Assembly: GCA_025558095.1 (NCBI GenBank)
Contig: JAIVFI010000025.1
Location: 1 to 64,000, forward strand
From: Hyaloraphidium curvatum
Lineage: Eukaryota > Monoblepharomycota > Hyaloraphidiomycetes > Hyaloraphidiales > Hyaloraphidiaceae
Direction: 5' to 3'
DNA: 64,000 nucleotides
Positions 53,048 to 63,851 of the stretch are shown here, piece after piece (position 1 is the first letter of the stretch; every line of letters begins with the position of its first letter). The notes under the pieces are model-generated. The model made no database searches. It was not told the DNA's origin and saw only the letters and a program-made list of their open reading frames with translations. A program made the translations under genes and the position numbers.

Positions 53048-53797
53048 CTATCCGTTTGCCCTCGCTTCCCGGAGCGCTTCCATGTCGCCGTCCGGATTCG
53101 TGAGAGTTCGCTCCGCTTCGTCGTTCCCATCGATGCCCAGTGGGCTGCAGTTTCCAACCACCGAGTCCCACCGGAGCACCCCAGTATCTTCAATCCGTCC
53201 GTCAATCCGTCCGGCGGGGTAGCCGACCTGCGTCCAGTCGTCGTCCTCGTCGTCCTCGTCCCCCGCCTCAATACCGACATTTTCATTCTCGGCTTCCGTG
53301 TCCCTGAATTCTCCCGCCGTTTCCGCGCCGACCTCCCCGTCCGCGGCGTATAGTGACCGCGCTGGGTACTCGGCCTTTGACCATGTGGGCCGCACGTCCA
53401 CCCGCGGGTCGAACCGCACCCGCTTCCTGTGCCTCCTATCGGGATCGGGAGGGAACGTCCGGAACCGCTCCGACGGCGGCGGCAGCTTTTCGAACTGCTC
53501 CCCAAAGTCGGGCGTGGCAAACTCGTCGCTCCGACCGGCAGGCGGCCACCCCGGCGCCGGCAGCACCGCGTCCAGCCCGCGTGGAAACCTCCGCACCCCC
53601 TCCGACGCGTCCGTCCGCTCCGGAGGAGGGAGAGGGGGTGCGTGGCACGCGTAACAAAATGCCCCCGCTTCCGGGTAGTGCGGGCACGCGCGGTTGGTCT
53701 CCCGCCCGTCCCATTCCGCCTGCGCGGCCTCGGCGCCCTCCGGCGGACGCGGCCCCCGCGCTTCCGCCGCGGGCGACGCGGGACCGCCGCGCTCCAT
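53048..53797 (-). CDS. Cys/His-knuckle protein with VRF...TWS..EY motif, paralogue of 41135
   Basis: 249 residues, single exon, ATG at 53797. The order of modules repeats that of 41135-41938. A charged and Pro-rich start leads to a knuckle CPHYPEAGAFCYACH (about 38-52), a Pro-rich linker, and KRVRFDPRVDVRPTWSKAEY (about 123-142). The C-terminus is acidic (GDEDDEDDDWTQVGYP). Cys/His spacing is identical in the two proteins (CxHx7CxxCH, that is C-X9-C-X2-C). The VRF element again fits an RVxF phosphatase-docking pattern, as inference only. It has no membrane or catalytic signature and ends 50 bp after the MFS gene, convergent with it. Confidence 0.68.
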   Translation of the reverse strand: MERGGPASPAAEARGPRPPEGAEAAQAEWDGRETNRACPHYPEAGAFCYACHAPPLPPPERTDASEGVRRFPRGLDAVLPAPGWPPAGRSDEFATPDFGEQFEKLPPPSERFRTFPPDPDRRHRKRVRFDPRVDVRPTWSKAEYPARSLYAADGEVGAETAGEFRDTEAENENVGIEAGDEDDEDDDWTQVGYPAGRIDGRIEDTGVLRWDSVVGNCSPLGIDGNDEAERTLTNPDGDMEALREARANG

Positions 53798-54131
53798 GCC
53801 CGCAAAGACGCGTTGTTTGCCGCTGGTGGCGTCCGGCCAATCAATTGCGGCCGATCGCTGCCGCCAGTAGTCACCTCGCCGATCGCGGAGCTCGGGATGC
53901 GTAGGACGGCCTGCGACCAGGAGCCATGGTTCGGAGATGTCATGAAATGCATTCCCAGATGCTTACAGGGGCATGCGGATGCATGAATGCCCCGGTGTCA
54001 AGGCGGGCGGGCGGAGGTCCGGCCGCGGTGGCAAAGGCCCGGACCGGCCGAGCCAAAATCCTCGCTCCCGCCGCTTCTCCTCCGGCAACCGGTCGATCGA
54101 TTGACTGACAAGGGAGCACGACAGTTCTATA
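53798..54131. other. Intergenic gap
   Basis: About 330 bp between the knuckle gene start and the GT34 stop. No features recognised. Confidence 0.45.
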
Positions 54132-55212
54132 TCATTCAGCCACAATCTGAGGTTCGTACTTGTCGAAGAGGAAGGACTCGGTGTCGAACGTCTTTCCTTT
54201 CCTGGCCGCCGGATCCATCCCGTTGCGCCGCATGAGGTTCTCCCAGTGCGCCCAGGATCCGGCAAAGTGGATCACAAAGTCCCCATGCTGGAAAAGGACG
54301 TCAGATCCGACGCTTCGACTCGTGAACCGCAACACAGTCGGTGCCCACCTGCCAGGTCCGCCCGTTGGTCCCGTCCTCGAGGCTCTCCGTGCACCCGATC
54401 TCCTCGGCGTTCCCATTCAAGACCGTCTGGGGAGCGAAAGCCGTCCTCGCCCTGATCTCGGGGTCGGTCTCGAATAGCCTCGCCATCGCGTCCTGCTCCG
54501 ACGCCCGCTCCGGGTCCTTGACGGCCAGCTCGGCCCTCATCGACCAGAGCCGGCTCAGATAGTCCCTCGACCAGGCCGATCGGCGGATCATGTAGCTGCC
54601 GGCGTTGATCCCGTTGCAGTCGCGGGACAGGATCATCTCGAGCTCCGGCCCGTCGGGATGGGCCGCCCGGTGCGCCAGCTTGGCCTCGGCGACCACGCCA
54701 GCGAGCGGCACGGAAAGGTTCGTGATGAGCGTGTCGAGATCGAGCCACCAGGCCCAGTGCTCCGGAACCCCGACAGGGGGTTCGCTCCAGTCGGAAGCCG
54801 AGGTCCGCCCCACCGCCTCCCGGCTGAGCCCGTCGATCCTGCTCGAACCGAAAAGAGTCAGCTCCATCGCCGGGATCTTGCTCCACATTGCATCTCCGGG
54901 CCACAATGCCTCGAGGTGCAGCGCCCAGCGGTGCCCGTTCCGTCGTACGAAACGCTGCTTGTTGAGCAGGCTCATGTGGAGCCAGGGGCCTTTTCGTCCG
55001 GGGCTGGCGATGTTGACGAGGGTGAACTCGGGCTCCGCAGGTTCGGCGGCGGCCACGGCGTGAAGCCGGGGAGCCGGAGTCTGGCCGCGTCGCGCAAACA
55101 GCAGCGACAGCACGACCAGCGCCGCGAGGGTCAAGACCGCCGCGAGGCGTATCATGGACAGGATTCTCCGCCGCCCGAGGCGGCCGGGACCGGTTTCCAG
55201 CTGAAGCGGCAT
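54132..55212 (-). CDS. GT34-type glycosyltransferase, type II membrane protein
   Basis: 346 residues in two exons, 55212-54328 and 54287-54132; the 40-bp intron contains CTGAC. A basic N-terminus and a signal anchor (about 20-40, IRLAAVLTLAALVVLSLLF) indicate Golgi residence. The catalytic domain has the metal-binding DxD as Asp158-Leu-Asp160 in WWLDLDTLI, then DCNGINAGSYMIRRSAWS, and after the splice HGDFVIHFAGSWAHW. These are the signature blocks of the GT34 alpha-mannosyl/galactosyltransferase family (Mnn10/Mnn11, Gma12 relatives). It probably extends protein- or wall-linked glycans using a nucleotide sugar. The alternative start at the next Met (about 55155) would still keep the anchor. 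The exact sugar is unknown. Confidence 0.85.
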
Positions 55213-55631
55213 GGCGGCTGCGTCGATGTGCGGAAGGCCCGGTCACCTTTTGAGAGCGGAGTTTCTGTGCAACCGCTGTGCCCGAACGACACACACTCCA
55301 AAACGATGCAGCATTGCAGCTCTTTCGAGCTATGTCGGCGCTCGCTGCATGGCATCCTGTTTCGAGTTCTGGGCCCCCCTTCCAGCTGCTACCTTTGAAG
55401 CTTTCTCAATCTGCGATGCAATCGGAAGAACGAATCACTTTTTTCCCGGGCCTACACATCCCTCCACCGCTGATCACCCCACACGATCTACGTTCACGAC
55501 ATCAACGAGAGAATGATGCTGGAGGGCAGGCGCGGGAAGATGGCCGCGGACGAGGCAAGCCTCACGCAACATCCGCAAATGGCCTGGAACGAATCACCCC
55601 TTCAAGCATAACACGTCTATAATAGATCAAG
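55213..55631. other. Intergenic gap
   Basis: About 420 bp with visibly lower G+C than the flanking genes. It contains the GT34 promoter and the downstream end of the P5B ATPase. No gene or RNA was seen. Confidence 0.45.
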
Positions 55632-58600
55632 CTAAAAGATCCTGTCGTTCCACCTGGGTATCAGCGGACCCTTCTTCGGCTTCTTCCCCCTCCCCGCACC
55701 GGCACCCGGCCCGGGCAACAGCATGTCCTCGTCCTCCTTCGAATGGACGTCCTTTGCGTCCCCGTCCCTCCCGTCGAGCTCGACCGTCTCCATCCCCAGC
55801 CACTCCCCGCTCTTGCTCCTCTCCATCGCCATGCTTGCCCGCTCCGCGACCTGCGCCTCGCGCATCTCCCTCGCCGTGCGCTTCCTCTCGTCGCGCTCCT
55901 TGCCCTGCTCTACCCAGCGCCCCACGATCCGGTCCACAAACAGCCACTCCCACAGCACGACGCAGCAGATAAAGTCCAGGAAGAACATTCCCGTCATGAA
56001 GAGGCGGAAGGTGCTGGGGATGTCGGGCAGGATGCCAAAGATCTGGTACCAGGCCCAGCTGAGCCAGACCGCCGCCGGCGGCGTGAGGAGGAGGAGCAGG
56101 ATCAGGATGAGGGCGAGGAGAAGGTAGATGACGTAGACAGTGTCCGTCCAGATCGGGGCGCGGAAGCGCGAGACCGCCGTGAAGGCCCAGGCGGCGGTAT
56201 AGAACTGCGTGTGGCCGAACAGCCAGGAAACGTTGTTCTCGTACGTCGTGAAGAGCCAGTTCCATCGGACCTGAGAAGTACGCGTCAGCCAGCGAGACTT
56301 GAGAATGCGACTCGACTGACCTGGAGATTCGAGTCGGGGTCGATGACGTAGCACGGGTACAGATCGTCCGGATCCGAGCCCGGCAGCGGTTGGAACGTCA
56401 GGGGGTCCAGCCCGACTGTTGCCTCTTCCAGCGAGCAGAACCACGGCGAATGGTACATGGCCACGATTACCAGAGTGAAGAAACCCAGGAAAAGCAGGAT
56501 CTGGCCGAGGATGGAGGTGACGACCTGCGGGTGGAACAGCGAGTCGGTCGGGCGCCGATCCGAGAGCTTATCGGCCGGGCCGAGGTTGAGCATGAACAGC
56601 TGCAGGCCAAAGACGACAATGAGGTCGTCGAAAAAGTACTCGTTGTTGGCGATGTTCGAGTGGATGTGCTGCAGATAGAAGGCGAACTGTGGATGCGACA
56701 CAGCACCTCGAGTCAGACATGCGAAGTCCCAACTCAAGGGTTGGTCGGCACCCACGGTGAGCTGGACGACTGGGTACATGAGCATGAACTTGAAGGCGGT
56801 GAAAGACGTCTCGAGCGCGCAGCGCCCCTCCATGAGCAGCTTGACCATGTCCGAGACCCGCTTGCTCCTGCTCGTGAAGGGCGCCACAATGGACGCCTCG
56901 GCGTCCGACAGCGCCAGCCCGACGTGCGCAGCCTTGAGCGCGCCGCAGTCGTTCATCCCGTCCCCGCACATGGCCACCACCTCCCCGCGCGCAATGTGCT
57001 CCTCCACGATTCTCGTCTTCATGGTCGGCCGGATCCGCGCCAGCACCGCCGCCCGGGCCACCACCCACTTCTCCATCCCCGGATCCCCGTCGGGTGGGTG
57101 CGTGGCCAGCAGCTCCAGGCACCTCGCCGTGACCGCCAGCGCGTGCTTCGGGTGCGACAACAGCTGCGAATGCAGCAGCGCGGGCGGCACCAGGAGGTCC
57201 TCCCTCCGCGTGGCTTCGCACGTCAGCGCGCCGTCACGCGCGTCGAGCACGTAGCACTCGTCTTCGGGCCCGTCGCCGACGATGCCGACCTTCCTGGCGA
57301 CCCAGATCCCCGTGCGCACGTCGTCGCCCGTAACCATCACGTTGCGCACCGCCGCCTCCTTGAGTGCCGCAATGGCGGGCGCCGAGGACTGCTTGACCGG
57401 GTTGCGCATCAACAGCAGCCCGGCAAAGGTGCAGCCGCGCTCCACCTCCCCGCGGGTCCAGTGCAGCGCGTCGGCCGGCACCGCGCGGACGGCCATGGCG
57501 AGCACGTACATGCCGTTACCGGCCAGCGCCCGCACCTTGGCGTCCCAATCGTCCGGCGCGGGGAGGGTGGCGGGGTCGCAAGCTGCCCGCACCGAGTCCG
57601 GTGACCCCTTGACGGTCGCGACCAGCTCACCCGACGGGAGCAGCACGACCGACGAGGAAAGCTGCAGCGCGTTGTCGAACGCGAACCTCCGCATGATGTG
57701 CAGCGCCTCCCCGTCCGGTGTCCGCACGGTCGCCACCGCCTGCGCGTCCGGATCCGGGAGCGGCTCCGGCTCCGCCAAAAGCGCGCATCCAGTGCCCCTG
57801 AACATCGCCAACTCCAGCGGTTGCCCGAGCAACCCGTCGTCAGCCTCCCCCGGGTCGTCCTCTTCGGGATCGTGCCCGTGGTGCGGCGGCAGCGGCACCG
57901 CCGAGCGCAGCACGGAATGGCACGTGGCCATGACCAGCGCCGCCGGATCGCCGACGGGGTTTCTCGCCCCCGCGGGCCCGGGCGGTCTGGCTTCCCAGCC
58001 GGACTTGGCGTCCCACGCCTCGAGGCCTTCCGAGACCACGCCCTCGCGGGTGAGCGTGCCGGTCTTGTCCCAGCAGACGAGCGTGACGCGGCCGGCAAAG
58101 TTGATGCGCGGGGGGTCGATGCAGCCGATCCCGTGGCGCGCGCGGAGGCGCGCGAGGGAGAAGCCGGTACCGATGGTGAGGACGATCGGGAGGGCGGGCG
58201 GGATTGCAATCGTGATCATGTCTGTGGGCAGAGTGTCAGCTCTCGAACACCCAGATGGACGCGAATGGCAACCCACCGAGGGCCGTGACCCACATCCCCT
58301 CGCTCCGCGTGCCTCGCTGTATCCCCTCCACCACGCGCTTGACCACCCCTACGACGGCGATCGCGAACAGTATGGCCAGGAACTTGAGGCTGTCCGAGTA
58401 GAACTTGAACGGCGGCGAGGTCGGGAACAGGAGGGAGCGGTGGAGCACCGAGAGCGGGGAGGCGGGGATCGGGGTGACCACGATGGCGAGCACTGGGCCG
58501 CCGCGGGCGTGGGAGGAGGTCGGCGTGGCCGCAGGCGGCACCGGGGAGGGGAAGCCGTCAGCGTCGACTTCGGTGGGTGCGAGGTCGGGGAAGGCCGGGA

Positions 58601-59876
58601 AGGCGGGGGGCGAGGTGGCGAGGATCCTCGAGCCGGCGTTGAGGAGGCCGCCACGAAGAGGCGCGCCGCTGCCAAACTCGGGCGCGGTCCGGATCACGGG
58701 TGCCGACTCGCCAGTAAGCCCGGATTCGTCGACGGTGGCGCCGCCTTGAAGGAGGAGCAGGTCGGCCGGCACGGGCATGGGGAGGTCCGGCGAAGAGGGG
58801 TCGGGGAGCACGACGATGTCGCCCAGCACGAGGTCCGAGGTGGGCAGGTGCACGGCCTTACAGAGGTGGTCAAAGTCCGGCGCGGGCGAAACCGGGCGTG
58901 AGAGATTCGCAAAGACATTGGTGAAAGCGGGGATGGGTTCGAACGGGCCGACCGGCCGAAGGACGCTGGAATGACGGCACCGATTGTCATCCCTGGTGAG
59001 CTTTTGGCCCCGTCGGTCAACCCACCTGACGAACCCTTCGGTGCCCGACATGGCCCTGACACCCTTTTCCGCCTGTGCCACGCTCCAGGCCTCCCACGTT
59101 ACGCTCCCGAAAGACATCACAAACACGAGGACCGAGAACGTGATGTAGCCCTCGTACATCCAGATGGCCGAGGCAAACACCTGGAACACGAAGAACGGTG
59201 ACAGCAGCCGCGGCAGCAGCAGCTTCCAGAAGGGCGTCAGGGGGAACGACAGCGTGTTGCGGCCGTCGCGGATCCGCAGCAGCCGCGCCAAAGCGTCCGA
59301 GACCGGCTTCGGAGGCAGCGCGACCGCGTCCAGGGCCGTCGTGGGCTCGTGCGCCACAAAGTCCGCTGCCAGAGGGTGGTAATGGTATGGCACACCGCGG
59401 TGCGAGAAGCGAACGATAAAGTTGTAGACGGGCGAGTCTGGTGCGAGGCCGTGCGCCGATTTAAAGGCCCCTACGGCCCAATCGGGCAGCCGATCGCGTG
59501 CCAGGGCATGCTGCGTCCATTTCTCGTCCGTCAAAACCAGGACGGCGGGTGTCCGGGCCCGGGCGAACCACCTGGGCTCGCCCTCTGTCCTCGCGATCTC
59601 CTCTGCCGCTTCCCGCGGCGAGCAGCGCTTCCGCCACACGCGGCACGCCCAGCGGGGGAACCAGCGGCCGAGCAGCAGAAAGGTGCCCAGGCTGAGCACC
59701 GTCAGCAGCGTCCCGAGCGCGATGCGGGCCACATTGTGTCTCGAAAAGAGCGCGGAGTAGAACTCCGCCGCCGGCCGCGGCGAGCGGGACGGCACGGCGT
59801 ACGGGTCCGCCGCGGGCACGCTCGGCGCCTCCTCCTCGCCGCCGCTGTCCGACGGCCCGCCACCCGGCCCCGTCAT
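55632..59876 (-). CDS. P5B-type P-type ATPase (ATP13A2/Ypk9-like)
   Basis: About 1336 residues in five exons: 59876-59026, 58965-58277, 58221-56756, 56686-56321 and 56270-55632. Two of the introns are multiples of three, so the frame stays open through them. Seen are the actuator loop with SGLTGES near 368, the PPALP motif at about 521-525 in helix M4 that marks subfamily P5B, the phosphorylated Asp at about 565 in DKTGTLT, the hinge GDGMND near 934, and C-terminal helices (LLALILILLLLLTPP). The N-terminus has one hydrophobic segment near residue 50. P5B pumps sit in endolysosomal or vacuolar membranes; animal ATP13A2 exports polyamines. The charged C-terminal tail is long. The intron 59025-58966 is the least certain. 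Confidence 0.9.
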
Positions 59877-60252
59877 CGCGCGCCCGGGCCGTGAAATCGG
59901 CGCGCGTGGTTCGTGGGTCGTTCGCGGGTGCAGCCGTTCGCAGACGGCGGGACCCAAGAGGGGACCGAACGTCAAACGATGGATCGGCGGAGGAGTAAGT
60001 ACAGCACTAATCGAAAGGACATATCGAGCTCTCCAAGGTCGCATCGATCGTTGGATTTGGCTGGATGCGGCCTGAGTTTCCGAGTCCCATCAGCTAGACA
60101 GAATCTGCTCTTCTGTTCTCGTCCAAGCCGCAATCCTACTCTCCGCCTTGATTACTCGTTGCGCTAGAGACCCATAGATCGCCTCATCGCCATGACCCTC
60201 GATGGCGGTCTTTTTGTAATGTGACAGGAGCCTGTCTCGCCATTTGCCAAAG
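59877..60252. other. Divergent intergenic gap with a dispersed repeat copy
   Basis: About 375 bp between the divergent ATPase and thiolase-like genes. It contains one copy of a 51-bp repeat (60158-60208) also found downstream of the thiolase-like gene. On the minus strand this copy lies in an open frame reading EGHGDEAIYGSLAQR, which may be a decayed exon or mobile-element relic. Confidence 0.5.
60158..60208 (+). repeat. 51-bp direct repeat, copy 1
   Basis: Matches 62471-62521 in the same orientation with 47 of 51 bases identical and no gaps (core GAGACCCATAGATCGCC). Weaker similarity extends into about 30 bp upstream. It lies just before the thiolase-like gene; copy 2 lies just after it. 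Confidence 0.85.
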
Positions 60253-62191
60253 ATGCCTTCCTCCACAACGCGCGTGGCTGTCGTCGGCGCTGGACAGTTC
60301 ACGAATCGGTCGCGGCGCTGCGATGATTCGGCGTTGGAGCCCGTGGCTCTCATGGAAGTCGCCGTCCGCCGCGCATTCGAGGACGCGTCCGGGGGCGATG
60401 CCGCGCTCGCCGCCCACCTGAGAGCCCTCGTCGACGCCGTCACCGTCATTTCATTCTCTTCGTGGACATACGATGACGCACCGTCGCTCGTCGCCTCGCG
60501 CTGCGGGCTCGTGGGCGTCGCCCCTCAGAACCGGATCTACTCGGAGTCTGGTGGAACTTCGGTTCGTGTTGAAGTGTTTCTCGTGTCCTTAAGTCTGATT
60601 CTTTGGTCAGCCATTGAAGAGCATCGACGCCGCCGCACGGAGGATCGCGGCTGGCGAAATCCGGCTGGCTCTCATCGTCGGCGCCGAGGCGTGGGCTTCG
60701 CGGTCAGCTTTTGGCTCCTCGGACCCTCCCTGGACACTCTCTACCAAAAAGGCAGCGGCTTCGGGCTCTCTCCAGCAAACCCTGGAAGTGTTTTCGGATG
60801 GCTCGGAGTACCTCGCCCGCCACCAGGTGGTCCAACCCATGCACGCCTTCTCCCTCTACGAAAATGCCTTGCGGAAAGCACGGGGCATGAGCAAAAGCGC
60901 TGCGGACGAGGAGAACGGGGAGCTCATGAAAGAGTATTCCACCGTTGCTGCCCAAAATGCCGAGTACGCATGGTTCCCGGACCGGCGGACCAGGGAGCAG
61001 ATCTGCACCGTCTCTCCGCAGAATCGGATGGTGTCCTACCCTTGTGCGTGCTTCTTCATCCCCTGCGGAATCGAACTGATGCCTCGATCCGCCTTCAGGG
61101 CCGGTGCTAATGAACTCGATCATGGCCGTAAACCAGGCCGCCTGCGTCCTCGTCGCCTCCACCGACCTCCTCTCGTCGCTCGGCTCCCCCCTCGCCCGAC
61201 CGATCTTTATCGCCGGTGCCGCGGGCACGGCGGACTCGGACGACATCCTCGAGCGGAGGGACTACCATTCGAGTCCGGGGGCAGGGCTGGCGATGAAGAC
61301 GGCGATGGAGATTGCGGGAGTCAGCACCGCGGCGGAGCTGGATTACATTGATCTCTACTCCTGCTTCCCATCATCGCCAAAGTGAGAGCTTGCGCCGACC
61401 ATAGCGGCAGCGCGCCTTCAACTGAGGCACGAATCCACAGGCTGGCAGCACAGGCACTCGGCATACCCGTCCTCAACCCGTCCCGGCCCCGCACCGTCAC
61501 TGGCGGTCTCGCAAGCTTCGGAGGCATGCACTGCCTTGTCTCATCTATCGCAGGTGCTTCCTGACACGTCCGTCTCAGGACCCGGATCGAACTACTCGAT
61601 GCACGCCGTCTGCTTCATGGTTCAGCGACTCCGCGAGCAATCGGCATCCTCCTCCGGCACCTCCGGGCACAACAGCCGCGGCTTGGTCTACAGCCCAGGC
61701 GACTGGGTGCGAAAACATCGTACGTGTGCCGGCTTGAGCGGTTGTGGAGCCTGTTTTGACGTTCCCGCAGAGGCCATGGTGTTTTCCACCGCAATCCCTC
61801 CTCGGCCGTATCCTCCCGCGCCGCCTTTGCCGCCCAAGTTGAACCTCGAACACCCTCCGCTGCGGGATCATCTTGCTCCGGGCGAGTCGCAGACGGCGAC
61901 CATCGAGACTTTCTCCGTCTTGGTACGTGGGACCGCCGCCCCTCGCTGGAGCGTTCAGCTTACACGCCACAGTTCGACCGCGCGAGCGTGCCGACGATCG
62001 GCTTCGCCATCCTTCGCCTCGCGACGGGCGAGCGGACGCTGGCCAACTGCGCCGGCGGCAGCGCGACCGCGGCCTGGCTAATCGACCCTGCGACGGAACC
62101 CATCGGCGCGACGGTGAAGGTGTGGACGGACGGCAGCCCTGGGAAGGAGACAAACTGGTTCGAGATGGCAGGCTCTAAACCCAATCTGTAG
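60253..62191 (+). CDS. Thiolase-like (acetyl-CoA acetyltransferase superfamily) protein, seven exons
   Basis: 539 residues. Exons are 60253-60561, 60611-61043, 61099-61381, 61441-61523, 61579-61719, 61771-61922 and 61973-62191. The order of blocks matches thiolase-like proteins common in actinobacteria and fungi: RVAVVGAGQF at the start, AAARRIAAGEIRLALIVGAEAW, MNSIMAVNQAA, DYIDLYSCFPS, TVTGGLASFGGPGSNYSMHAV, then a C-terminal small domain (GLVYSPGDWVRKHQ, ETFSVLFDRASVPTIGFAILRLATGER). The usual nucleophilic Cys after the first core is replaced by a Gly/Ser stretch (ESGGTSPL), so classic thiolase chemistry is doubtful. The intron at 61524-61578 appears to use a GC-AG donor. No peroxisomal PTS1 is present (ends KPNL). 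Confidence 0.85.
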
Positions 62192-62575
62192 GTCAAACTA
62201 TAGTAGAGGCACTCGGACTCGTGCTCTTCTGCCAGCCATTGCCGCTATCTGAGTCTTAAGGATTCAAACCAGGCTGGATCCGACAGGGCCCGTAATTCTA
62301 AACATAGATTCGCATGAGTATGTACAGGATCGGTCAAAATTTGAGATCTTGACTTGCGAGACCGCCACTGTCGGTTGAGTTGGCTGGATGGAGGACGGAG
62401 CGGCCGCGCCTTTCCCGCCGGGCCAGAACCTGCGCTTCCAACCCGCGATCTTGCTTTCCGCCTCCGCCTCGTTGCGCTCGAGACCCATAGATCGCCGCAT
62501 CGCCTTGACCCTCGACGGCGGCTCGGTCGGGAACAGTTTGTACCAGAGGCCGGCAACGACCTACAGGGGGGGAAG
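62192..62575. other. Intergenic gap with second repeat copy
   Basis: Between the convergent thiolase-like and DUF1206 genes. It contains the repeat copy at 62471-62521. On the minus strand the frames around it (EGQGDAAIYGS, then AESKIAGWKRRF in another frame) echo the translated copy 1, consistent with a decayed coding relic. Confidence 0.5.
62471..62521 (+). repeat. 51-bp direct repeat, copy 2
   Basis: Direct repeat of 60158-60208 with four mismatches. The two copies bracket the thiolase-like gene about 2.3 kb apart. Confidence 0.85.
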
Positions 62576-63695
62576 TCACCGATCTGCTGAACGCCCGCGA
62601 AAGCACTCTTTCGTAGCACCTACGGCATATGTCCCGTACAGTATCAGCCCCAGCCCCAAGAACACCATGCAGAACCGCCCGAATCCCGTGGTCTTGAACT
62701 GCTCAAGCCCCGACCCAATGTAGTTCGACCCGTTAAGCCCCGCCGACGCCGGCACCCCTTCGGCGGCCTTGAAGAAGAGCACGGCGCATGCCATGAACAC
62801 CACCGCACGGGCGAGGATGCCCGCCTGGCCGAGCACGTACACGGCCATGCGCTCCCACCGGCGGGGTGCGATCTTGTTGGGATCGAGGTCGCGCTTGAAG
62901 CTCCCCGTCAGGGCGGGGACAAGCTGACTGAGGAAGGCGCAGAGGAAGCCGAGCCCGACTATGGCGAGCCCGGCGCGGCCGGCAGTGGTCTGGGCCCAAC
63001 AGTCGAGGCCAGAGCATGGGGCGCCGCTCGATGACGTCGAAGCTGTCGGGTGAGAGAAGAGGGGAAGAAGTAGATGCAGTAGATTATATACCTGCGATGC
63101 GTTTTTCGGAGGGAGGATTGATGGTTGATCGGCAAGTCGAGTTCGAATAGTTGAAGCCAAGTCAATCGGTTTCGGGTAAGCCACCAGACGAAGCACGAGA
63201 ACTCACATGGAACCCGACACGAATGGAGAGAGCCTGAACTTGAAGAAGTTGCCCACGGCGCCCTTTTCGGTGTCGTATCCGGCTCCGACGACGCACTGCC
63301 GCGAAAGTTGAGGATGATCAGAGCCGTCCGAATGCGGCGCTTTCAGCGCCCACCTCGAAGTACCGCCAGAAGGCATAGAGCAGTAGCCCAATGCCCAGGA
63401 TCACGAGCAACGGTTCCCCCGCGTCCCCGACGAGCAGGAACGCCCCAACCGGCGAGCCATGACCCGCCGACGCCGGGTCGCCGAGCCCGGACCTGATGGT
63501 TATCCCGCCCAGGATGGCGTACACGACGCCCTTTGCCGTCCAGCCGATACGCCCGGCGACGACGTCGAACGTTCGCGCCCGCCGGCTGTGCGGGCCTCGG
63601 GGATTGTTGAACTTGAACCAGAGGGCGCGGGAGTGGCGCGACGCGGCGGCCGCGGCGTCGCGAGCCACGGCCTCCGCCTTTTCGGGGATGTCCAT
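62576..63695 (-). CDS. DUF1206 multi-pass membrane protein, frame uncertain in exon 3
   Basis: Start at ATG 63695 (MDIPEKAEAVAR). Exon 1 (63695-63354) has the family block RIGWTAKGVVYAILGGITIRSGLG and a second helix (LLVILGIGLLLYAFWRYFE). Exon 2 (63295-63207) and a 164-bp intron follow. Exon 3 (from 63042) begins FDVIERRPMLW but then needs a frame change to continue as AQTTAGRAGLAIVGLGFLC and three more helices, ending SADR at 62576. A 13-base segment (62996-63008), flanked by TGG on both sides, accounts for the shift. DUF1206 proteins are six-helix membrane proteins of unknown function, best known in bacteria. It is either a small insertion mutation or a consensus error. Confidence 0.7.
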
Positions 63696-63851
63696 CGCCT
63701 GGGTGGCGCAGAGAAGCGAAAGGCAGACCGACGGGTTGCCGAGTGCAAACTGTTGCTGACGTGGCCCGGGACCGAGGCTGGTACGTCACAGCCCCACAAG
63801 CGACCACCCTGATCCTCGAAAGAAAAGTCTATGATGATGCCCAGATTGCAG

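Noticed and set aside
62600-63030. Antisense open frames over the DUF1206 gene
   Set aside because: They lack hydrophobic or motif signal, while the minus-strand frame shows regularly spaced membrane helices typical of the family.
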